This document shows, piece by piece, positions 48,701 to 57,000 of a stretch of DNA of 64,000 nucleotides. The translations under genes were made by a program, and so were the position numbers. The notes beneath the pieces were generated by a model. The model was not told where the DNA came from. It saw only the letters and a program-made list of their open reading frames with translations, and searched no databases. This DNA comes from Amyelois transitella. Taxonomy: Eukaryota > Arthropoda > Insecta > Lepidoptera > Pyralidae. Within the stretch, counting starts at the first letter, position 1. Each line of letters begins with the position of its first letter. The stretch is from the NCBI RefSeq assembly GCF_032362555.1, contig NC_083520.1:8804001-8868000 (forward strand), given 5' to 3'.

Positions 48701-50062
48701 TCTTTCCACTTGCCACGATCTCTGCATACTTCCTTCGCCTCATCCGCATTCATAACTCTCTTCATGCAAGCTCGGCGGTTTTGGGTACTCTTTACCTGAC
48801 CCTTTGCCAGGATGTCCTTAATTTTGTATATATATACATACATATATAAACGCAATGTTGTATATTTACAGGCTCGCGAAATTTTCATCGCGTACGTACC
48901 GGACGGCATTGGACTCCATTTCTGTGCGTCCATGGTCTCAGGTCTCATCACCACGATCGCGTCTATGCCTGTGGACATCATCAAGACCAGGTGATTATAT
49001 TTTTCTATATATATACACATTAATTTTTTTTTATATAAAATTCTATTCAACATATTAATATTAATATTAAATAAATATTATTCGGGACAAATTACACTGA
49101 TTGAGTTAGCCTCGAAGTAAGTTCGAAACTTGGGTTACCAGATACTAACTCAACGATACTATATTTTATAACAAATACTTATATAGATAAAACGTCTAAG
49201 ACCCAGGCCAATCAGAAAAAGTTCTTTTCTCATCATGCCCTGACCGGGATTCGAACCCGGGACCTCCGGTGTCACAGACAAGCGTACTACCGCTGCGCCA
49301 CAGAGGGCGTCACACATACGTGCATACATACATAATTCACGCCTCTTTCCTGGAGGGGTAGACGGAGACCCGCATCTTTCCACTTGCCACGATCCCTGCA
49401 CACTTCTTTCGCTTCATCCACATTCATAAAACACGTCATGCAAGCTCGTCGGTTTTGGGTACTCTTGATCCGACCTTTGATTTCTCAACATACATATGGT
49501 CACGTCTATATCACACGTTTGCTCTCTAACAGCGCACCCTTTCTTGACCCCCTAAAAGTATCATTTATTCGTTCATTCATATAGTCACGTCTATATCCCT
49601 TGCGGGGTAGACAGAGCCAACAGTCTTGAAAAGACTGAATGGCCACGTTCAGCTATTTGGCTTAATGATAGAATTGAGATTCAAATAGTGACAGGTTGCT
49701 AGCTTATCGCCTTAAGAAGAATCCCAAGTTTGTAAGCCTATCCTATCTTAGTCGCCTTTTACGACATCTATTGGAAAGAGATGGAGTGGTCCTATTCTTT
49801 TTTTCAATGGCGCCGGGAACCACACGGCACTCAATTAGATTTCTCAAATATGTGATTTCTATTTACTCAATAAACTTTCAGAATACAAAACGCCGCGAAA
49901 GGCGAAGGTCAAGTGGCCGTGGTCACGAACCTACTGCGCAACGAGGGGGTATTCTCTCTATGGAAAGGCTTCCTCCCGTACTACGCTCGTCTGGGACCAC
50001 ACACAGTTCTAACGTTCATTTTCCTGGAACAAATGAACGCCGCATACTTCAAGTTCACGTAA
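39764..50062 (+). CDS. SLC25A11: Mitochondrial 2-oxoglutarate/malate carrier (SLC25A11 type), complete
   Basis: Six exons: 39764-39843, 41297-41515, 47218-47397, 48375-48477, 48872-48990 and 49882-50062 (TAA). They join in phase to 293 residues, the standard carrier size. All three carrier signatures are present and canonical for this family: PLDLIKTR, PAEVALIR and PVDIIKTR. Diagnostic stretches are GLSAGLLRQATYTTTRLG, ALIRMTADGRLPKEQRR, VVNAAQLSTYSQ, FCASMVSGLITTIASMPVDI and PYYARLGPHTVLTFIFLEQM. The protein sits in the inner mitochondrial membrane and exchanges matrix 2-oxoglutarate for cytosolic malate, supporting the malate-aspartate shuttle. Arg residues of the substrate site (GRAMVV, YARLG) are kept. 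The 5.7-kb intron 2 holds a Helitron, a SINE and foldbacks, and an R1 copy ends 29 bases before exon 3. A tandem paralogue follows at 54023. Confidence 0.96.
40587..40657 (+). repeat. R1 repeat fragment, forward
   Basis: caaacagctcaacgtggcct followed by gtctaccccgcaagggatat, with a middle deletion. Confidence 0.7.
40926..41150. repeat. R5 interspersed repeat, copy 2
   Basis: It aligns through its length with 23713-23944: attataggatacttcatatt, ttggttgacatcaaataaat, gcttccaaggcgtcagtgca and ggaatagaatgtggac. It lies in carrier intron 1, about 150 bases before exon 2. Confidence 0.75.
41602..41945. repeat. SINE copy (-) followed by a diverged SINE piece (+)
   Basis: 41602-41836 is a reverse full-length copy (tacgggacaaattacacaga to gctgcgccacagagg). 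At about 41905-41945, caggtcctgggtttggtacc and cggtcagatcatgataaaa are a decayed forward B-box region. Confidence 0.8.
41959..42008. repeat. Perfect foldback, 23-bp arms, loop TCCG
   Basis: ttttggatttaattgatcta (continuing tct), then tccg, then the exact reverse complement. Confidence 0.9.
42031..42084. repeat. Perfect foldback, 25-bp arms, loop TCCG
   Basis: atgggtattttttttgtact (continuing cgaca), then tccg, then the exact reverse complement. It lies only 22 bases from the previous foldback and has the same four-base loop but unrelated arms. Confidence 0.9.
42615..42803. repeat. Helitron-like 5' end fused to R1 fragment
   Basis: 42615-42690 starts TCCTACTAATATTATAAATG, the same 5' end as 28692. 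It breaks off inside acgcaaaaact and joins R1 (reverse) at acttggcttaatgatagaat, which ends gtgctgggcacggcac. Confidence 0.7.
42830..44180 (+). mobile_element. Non-autonomous Helitron-like element, 1351 bp
   Basis: It begins TCTATATATATAAAACTCTT after an A and ends CGTGGGCGAAGCCGCGGGCG, then GAAAGCTAG before a T. The 5' TC, 3' CTAG, a 5-bp subterminal hairpin (CGTGG/CCGCG, one G-T pair) and A/T insertion site together fit a Helitron. Two internal halves repeat one another: acgcacagtcgaaactactg near 42880 and acgcacagccgaaaccgctc near 43162, each followed by a Pro-type block (caacccccaaggggggg). No RepHel ORF is present, so it needs an enzyme from elsewhere. Confidence 0.82.
44287..44479 (-). 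mobile_element. Helitron-like fragment, reverse, same family
   Basis: CTAG lies at 44287-44290 with agcgcccgcggctccgcc next to it. The body reads gtagtttcgactgtgcgttg, the reverse of the 42830 element. Its 5' end is truncated. It lies tail-to-tail with that element. Confidence 0.7.
44480..46918. other. Carrier intron 2, mostly unique AT-rich DNA
   Basis: No exon was recognised. It holds one short Helitron-like copy (45596-45740, listed separately). A TAATATA-type low-complexity stretch and a run ending attttgtaccaaataaacat near 46670 could be the 3' end of an old retro-element, but that is weak. Confidence 0.55.
45596..45740 (-). mobile_element. Short Helitron-like element, 145 bp
   Basis: Read on the minus strand it begins TCCAAACTAATATTATGGTG and ends CACTCGGGTGCAAGCTAG. 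It is flanked by A and T as expected for Helitron insertion. Confidence 0.65.
46919..47188 (-). repeat. R1 repeat, reverse, abutting carrier exon 3
   Basis: It runs gcatacatatgcatatggtc to gtgccgggaaccacacggca, ending 29 bases before the exon 3 border (47218). The branch-point/polypyrimidine area (aaattttggacgttttcag) is the only native sequence between repeat and exon. Confidence 0.88.
47844..47892 (-). repeat. R3 repeat fragment, reverse
   Basis: ctgcctacccctccgggaaa to ggcgtgattttatgtatgta. Confidence 0.7.
48496..48801. repeat. R1 fragment (-) followed by R3 copy (+)
   Basis: 48496-48614 is R1 with a large internal deletion (cttgcggggtagacaaacct joins aaaagaatccaagtttgtaa), starting 18 bases after the exon 4 donor. 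48649-48801 is a full R3 copy (aaattacgcctcttacccgg to gctcggcggttttgggtact). Both lie in carrier intron 4. Confidence 0.78.
49071..49306 (-). repeat. tRNA-derived SINE, full length
   Basis: It runs ttcgggacaaattacactga to cgctgcgccacagagg, in carrier intron 5. Confidence 0.9.
49317..49477 (+). repeat. R3 repeat, reference copy
   Basis: It begins in a (catac)n run, then aattcacgcctctttcctgg, ggtagacggagacccgcatc, ccacttgccacgatccctgc, cgcttcatccacattcataa, caagctcgtcggttttgggt and actcttgatccgacc. About 150 bp, with no ORF and no tRNA boxes. It shares the (TATG)n-linked start and the words ggtagacagag with R1, but is otherwise distinct. Other copies are at 20821, 30092, 48649 and 59309. Confidence 0.78.
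49488..49830 (-). repeat. R1 repeat, reverse, with an inserted 66-bp module
   Basis: catacatatggtcacgtcta is followed at 49510-49575 by cacacgtttgctctctaaca through tgaccccctaaaagtatcat. The full R1 copy then restarts (atatagtcacgtctatatcc) and runs to the hairpin end gccgggaaccacacggcac. The same module occurs inverted at 55758-55826. Confidence 0.82.
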
Positions 50063-50144
50063 TGAGGGTAGTTTGAAAACTGTCAAAAGGTCAGATCATA
50101 GTTTTTTTTTTATATGAATAGGTGACAACAAATAGCTTCATTGA

Positions 50145-50394
50145 TTAACCCTTTCCATGCCACGGTTTTTTAAACGCTGGCCAAACGCCTCAAAAAAAAA
50201 TCAGTTTTACAAAAAGGTGTATTCTTATAGAGGTCAGTGTACATGTCTGTATGTAAAACTTGTTATACGAAATGTTTTGTTCAGCTGTTTATGACATAAA
50301 GGGAGTGAATTTTTTTGAAGTGAGTATACTCTTTTCGTGACTGTCACTGTCTATTTGTTTCGCCATAAATATGAGACTGGTGTTGAAAGGGTTA
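50145..50394. mobile_element. Possible piggyBac-like MITE, about 250 bp
   Basis: The left end is TTAA-CCCTTTCCATGCC. The right end, read inward from its own side, is CCCTTTCAACACC, preceded on that side by ATAA rather than a perfect TTAA. The TTAA target and terminal CCC are marks of the piggyBac superfamily. There is no coding content. It begins 83 bases after the carrier stop codon, so it probably lies in the 3' UTR. Confidence 0.55.
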
Positions 50395-50449
50395 TAAAAA
50401 CTACCTATCCCATAATGGGTAAAGCAGTGACAATATTGTGCGTATAAGA

Positions 50450-52455
50450 AATAAATGTGATGCCAATTCAGTAAGTAAATACGAGTTAATAATTCGATAC
50501 ATTTGTAAGGTCCGCAAAAATAAGTTACAAATATTTCTTATGAAATTATTACCTTGGACGCTTAAAGCTGTTGTCATTAGGTTGAGGTAATTTCACACTC
50601 TTTTGAATAAATAAAAATATTTGCCTTTTTGAAATTCGTACGCGTACACTTAAAATGTCGAAATTCGTCTCTCAAATATTTTATTTTGCAATTGAATTGT
50701 CTCTTTAAAGTATGGTCACAATAATTATTTTACAGCTGCGCAAATTTATAGTTATGAATTATTTTATATGATAAGTGTAATAATAATAGGTTGTTTATTA
50801 TTTATTTACAAACAGCTTTAAAAGCTGATGGGTTGGTTGATACTTATTGAATGACAGTAATTTTTTTTTTCTCAAAATTAAAGAATTTATTAGGAAATTA
50901 AATAAAATATATCTTTTTTGGAACAAGTATGTATAAAAAAAATACATAAAATTTTGATAAAAAAATTGTTATTTGTCTTTTTGTTCTAAAAACTTTCTGA
51001 TGTTTTTGTATTCTCATTGACAAATAAATATATGAGAAATAAAAATGAGGCACATTTTTGTAAATGGTATTTTAACATAATTATGGATTATTGTCCGTGC
51101 CAAAAAATCGAATTTGGATTGTTCGTTACGAAATCTCAATGAATTTCCTTTGATATATCTTGTTGATGATTTAAGTTTTAAATATAAATCTGCTTACAAT
51201 GATTCCGATGTACGCTTAACAAATGTTATTTTTTGATGGTTTTTTTATCTTCATTTTCATTCGTTCCTAGTTCATAGACAATTTTGATTTTATGTTTAAG
51301 CGCGAATAATAAATAATTTATAATATTTATATTCTTTGCGCTTTATATAGATCGATGTGTGGGAGGAATTACTTTATCCATTTTGTAAACTTTATATTAA
51401 CAAATAAGTTTCGTTTATTAATCAATTCTTACTATATGACATATCTTTTTTGAAATATTTACACTTTTACACATACATTTTGTTTTCGTCGACTATATAA
51501 GACAATACTTTTGAAGATGTTGTTAGTCGTTTTTATTTTTTATTACTTTATAGATTCACTTATTTTCAATAACACTTTTCTTCAAATAATATGTGCTTAA
51601 AATATACGTGCAAAATGCAAGGAAATGTATTATTTGGTATTTATATGTTTTAATTTTTTGAAGTCAACTTTTATTTACATATTATATTTTTCTTCTACCG
51701 TTATTAAGTGGTATGACATGTGATAAGCGATAGGAAATATATTTTAGGAGCAATTTGTGACTAACTGCTAGTTGTAACACTGTTATAAGTTATTAAAAAT
51801 GTTGAAAAAAAAAACTTTTGTCTTTTATTCGAAAATTTTTACCTAGGTGGCGTGTCTGAATGAAGTTATTGTGAGGTGAAAGACTGTTAGCTCTGTTTAA
51901 CCCGTAAGCGAAAAAGACGTGAGTTTTTGTATGTATCTATGAAACGAGGAAAACGAACCAGCGTTACCGATCTGGAGTTTAAAAAAAAAATTTTTGGTAA
52001 CATACATTCTAATAAAGAAAGAAAGATTTTAAAGAAGAAAAGAAAGAAAGTGGCGTGATTTTATGTATGTATGTACATTCTAATTTTTGCGAAAATGTTA
52101 TGAATTAGAATGCTTGTATTAACTGTTTGTCTGTCACGTTTTCACTAAACCGCTAATTTGAATTTTATGAAACTTGGAATAAATATGGTTAAAGTTCGAG
52201 GCAAACACAGGCTACTTTATCAGAATTTTCTCCACTGGAACGGGAATAACGAGAATTTTATTTTACCGCGAGTGAAACTGCGACCTAAAAGTAAAGTTAC
52301 AAACAATTAATTCGCAATGGAGTTTATCAAATTCATATATACATACATACATAAAATCACGCCTCTTTCCTTTTTCTTATAATATCACTATATTAGATCA
52401 AGTAGGTTATTTTAATCTTTGTATTAGATAAACTCCATTGCTAATTTAAAGTTAT
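50450..52455. other. AT-rich intergenic spacer between the two carrier genes
   Basis: No exon-like signal. AATAAA words near 50450 and 50606 may end the first carrier transcript. It contains an R1 fragment (51881-51936) and an R3 fragment (52341-52373). Confidence 0.6.
51881..51936 (+). repeat. R1 repeat fragment, forward
   Basis: aaagactgttagctctgttt to aaagacgtgagtttttgtat. Confidence 0.6.
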
Positions 52456-53728
52456 TTAACCTTTTAGCCGCCATGATGCACGGCAATAAAATGTGCCCCT
52501 AGCGCCAACACTATTATTTATGCCAAAACTTTAGAGTTGTGAAACATCATTTCGATAAAACAATATGAGAATAAATAATTATATAGATTAAATATGAAAT
52601 AAAACATTTTAAAGACTGAATTATAAGATTTTAAAGGCATTATAATGATTTGAATGCTAAATTAATCACCTGTGAAAAATACTTCGATACAAAATAATAC
52701 ATAAACAATACTATACCATAGACTAAAAATAATATAAAAATCTATTAAATATCGATTTACCCCATCCCTATGGTTGTATATATTCAACTGCGGCGCTTAA
52801 TTAATGGAGAAACGGTGAAGTTGCTAGTGATTAACAGTACCAGCTTTTCGATAAGTAATCTTATTGGAAGTTAAAATTATAGCTGTCTTTAAGTATATCT
52901 ACGACTCTACGTGTATTGTAACGATTAGTTAATACTAAATTGTTTTTTTATATAAAAGTCAATAATTATTTAATTTACTTAGGTAACATTGGTAAAAAGT
53001 TTTAGTTTTATTTATACTGACAATGATTGATTTCATTAGTGAAACAGCTCTAATTTTATACAAATTGATTTGTGGCAAAATGGAAAAACCTACTATTATT
53101 ACTTATCGTACAATTACCCTCACTATCATCACAGATTGCTCGTTTGTGACGTCACTGGCGGTTGAATATATGCAACTACGGCGTTGGTCGGTTAAGATAA
53201 TATGAGATGGGCTAGTGTTGTACACTTAGCTTGTTTTAGTAATAACCGAAAATGAACGATTTGTAAATTTACTTTGTTTTTCTTTAAAGCGCAGTTTGTA
53301 GACATACATTTTTCGGTTTTAAGTAAACAAAATATTATTTTTTTATTGATATTTCATTAATTTACAATATATCTTGCGTTAAGTATGGGAGGTATAGAAA
53401 TATGGATAATCGATTGGGTACATCACTGCTGTTGGATTTATGCAACTGTGGCTGTGCATTCATACAAAATTTTTTGATGATGCGGATTGCTTTCACATGT
53501 TTCTTTATTTGAAATTTTACTCATACCTAAAGTGATAAAAGGAAGTAGTAAGGAATAAGACAGTCTTATTTTGAACTTAACCTTAATACCATAATTTATT
53601 ATTTATAATTTACTTTCTGGATGCGTTACAACTAACAACAGAAATTTTGTTGTATATATACAACTGTGGCGCTAAGGACACAAACTGAATTTGTTGAATA
53701 TATACAACTGCGGCGGTTAATGGGTTAA
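52456..53728. mobile_element. Possible piggyBac-like non-autonomous element, 1.27 kb
   Basis: TTAA at 52456-52459 and 53725-53728 flank imperfect inverted ends: CCTTTTAGCCGCC on the left and, reverse-complemented, CCCATTAACCGCC on the right (10 of 13 match). Next to the right end sits gttgaatatatacaactgcg, and related words recur inside at 52773, 53161, 53431 and 53649, like subterminal transposase-binding repeats. The interior is AT-rich with only short ORFs; no transposase was recognised. Confidence 0.5.
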
Positions 53729-54022
53729 AGAGTTTTCTGATCGCTCTTTAATTTTCATTCAATTTAGACTCTTCAGACAATCCATTGACAAATTGCTATA
53801 ACCTAAAAAACATTGACAAATGTAAGGAGAAGAAAAATCCACAAACGAATCCCGGTTCTCAATCATTATTTCAATCCATCAAAATGTCACAACATGTTTA
53901 CAACACTTACAACCTAATAAAGATGTAATAAACATTATAATATCTACAAAAAAACAAACCCCATCCCACAGCTAAATCGAAAACATGCACTAAACGACAA
54001 AATTACTTAAAACCAATTGAAA

Positions 54023-57000
54023 ATGGCGCCAAAAGAAAAAACAGATCCAGCGCTCATTAAGACTGGGAAAGGAGTTATATCTGGGTGAACTTATTTTATT
54101 TTCCATACATACTTATAATCACGTCTTTATCCCTTACAAGGTAGACAGAGCCAGTCGTGCAAAGTATGAAAGGCCGCATTGAGCAGTTGAGCTGTATGGC
54201 TTATTTTCCATTTTAATTCATTTGTCTTAAGTGCCGTGTGGTTCCCAACACCAATAGGAAAAGAATAGGACCACCCATCTCTTTCCCATGGATATCGTAA
54301 AAGGCGACTAAATGATAGGCTGATTGGGAGTCTTGTAGGCGATGGGCTGTCAGTATTTGAATCTCAATTCTATCATTAAGGCAAACAGCTGAACATAGCC
54401 TATATCAGTCATTTCGAGACTATTGGCTTTGTCTATCCCGCAAGGGATGTAGACGTGATTATATGTATGTATGTTTAATTGTTTTTCCAACTTTGCGTAT
54501 TCCTAGTTGCAAAAACTTGCAGAAGGCAAGTTAAGGATCCGCCTTTTGACATTTCTTTCTCCATAATGACCGATTTTCATCATGTAGGTACAGTTGGGAT
54601 CAAAAAAACGTGACTTTTATGGTGTTAGTGTAAAAGGGGATAAGTTTTAGCAGGCCTAGCTGTACCTAGCAGTCGAACCTTAGACATTTATGATCTAGGT
54701 ACAAGAAACGCCATAAGCGTAGGAAGGATAGGGCGGTGTCCATCACAAAAAAAAACTTAGCTGCGGCATAACATAACATATAATCACGTCTATATCCTTA
54801 GCGGTATAGAGCCAACAGACATCATAAAACTGAAAGGCCTCGTTCAGCTGTTTGGTTTAATGAAAGAATTGAGCTTCAAATTGTGTCAGGTTGCTACCCC
54901 AACGCCTAAAAGAGGAATCCCAATTATATAATTCTTAGACATTTATGATCCAGGTACAAGAAACACACAAAAAAACTTAGCTTATCTTAAAATTTTGACT
55001 TTTACTAACAGAAACGGATCAGTATACATCTGAGTTTACAAATAAATGTATTTTTATAAATTTAATACTGATGTTGCCGTATTTTATTCAAATCTAACAC
55101 CGAATTATGCGTATTCCAGAATGGCAGCAACTTTGTTTGTTCATCCGCTGGACGTACTCAAAATCCGTCTCCAGATCTCGCCAGAACGAGTGACTTCGGT
55201 CGGAATGGCTCATCAGATGCTCAAGTATGAAGGTTGGCCGGCTCTGTACTGTGGTCTGACGGCTGGACTGCTTCGTCAGGCCACGTATACGGCGGCTAGG
55301 TTGGCTACTTATGAGGCGCTCACTAAAAGATATATTAGGTAAGACTTGACAGTTGAACAGCTAGAATAACCTTCAAGACTGTTGGCTCTGTCTACCCCGC
55401 AAGGGATATAGACGTGACTATATGTATGTATGTATAACCGCAGTACTGCTACGGTATAATAATCACCCCTTATTCTCAGGGGGGCAGACACTGATAAGAT
55501 TGGTGCCGTGTGGTTCCCGGCACCGATATAAAAAAGAATAGGACCACTCCATCTCATTTCCCATGGAAGTCGTAAGAGGTGACTGAGGAATGGGCTTATA
55601 ATCTTGGGATTCTTATTTTAGGCGATGGGTTAGCAACCTGTCTCTATTTGAATCTCAATTCTATCATAAAGCCAAACAGCTGAACGTTGCCTTTCAGTCT
55701 CTTCAAGGCTGTTGGCTCTGTCTACCCCGCAAGGGATATAGACGTGACTATATGAATGAACGAATAAATTATACTTTTAGGGGGTCAAGAAAGGGTGCGC
55801 TGTTAGAGAGCAAACGTGTGAGCAGCGCACTCCTTCCATCATTCGGCTCTTTTCACCGGAAGGTTGGTGGAACCATCGGTGCTGGTAGGATGGTGTGCTA
55901 CATACATACATACATATGGTCACGTCTATATGCCATGCGGGGTAGACAGAGCCAACAGTCTTGAAGAATAAATGGCCACGTTCAACTATTTGGCTTAATG
56001 ATAGAATTGAGATTCAAATAGTGACTGGTTGCTAGCCCATCGCCTAAAAGAAGAATCCCAAGTTTATAAGCCTATCCCTGGTGTACTCTAAAATAAAGGC
56101 TCGAGTATATTAAAGTTTGAAGTTTGGTAGTCACAAAGATATATATCTAAGCAAGGGTTAGATGAACACTGCCAATTTGTTACAAGTTTGGTATGTTAAG
56201 TCTGTCTTTAAGAAAAAAGGAGGGCAAGCATCAATAGAGTAGGTTATCTGATGCATTCGTTCAGATGCTAGTTGAAATAGTGGTTGAATCGCGAAGGCAG
56301 TTATACCTCGCTTGTAGATATACTTATTAGTCTAGATAAGACTCGATCACTTAATATTGAAGTGCACTCGACCACTTAAGCTAACTGCTTGTGTTATTTC
56401 TTTAGTACTAATCAATATATAGATATAAATATCATGTTAGACTGGTACCTCAAAAAGAGAAAAAATCTATTATAATTAATAGGTATGACATATTTTAGGT
56501 TTTTATTATTTACCTGTTTTAATATGTATCTATACTGATTTTATAAAGCTGAAAAGTTTGTTTGTTTGTTTGAATGCGCTTATCTCAGGAACTACTAATT
56601 CGCGTTAATTTTTTTGCGTTGAAAAGCCTAAAGCCTTCCTTGATAAATAGTCTACATTTATTGAGGAAGGCTTAAGGCTATATAACACCACGCTGCAACT
56701 ATAAGGAGCAAAGAAATAATGGAAAATTTGAAAAAAAACCGAGGAAAATTATTCATCCTTGAGGGCTTCAATGATGCCCAAAATAACTATTCCACGCGTA
56801 CGAAGTTGCGGGCACAGCTAGTATTTATAGATTTATAGAAAATATTATCATGTTTAAAAGGATAATAGGTGCCGTGTGGTTCCTGGCACCAATACAAAAA
56901 AGAATAGGACCACTCCATCTCTTTCCCATGGATGTCGTTAAAGGCGACTAAGGGATAGGCTTACCAACTTGGGATTCTTTTTTAGGCGATGGGCTAGCAC

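Noticed and set aside
48673-49053. 126-codon minus-strand frame
   Set aside because: It is antisense to carrier exon 5 and partly inside R3 repeat DNA; the + strand exon is clearly the coding one.
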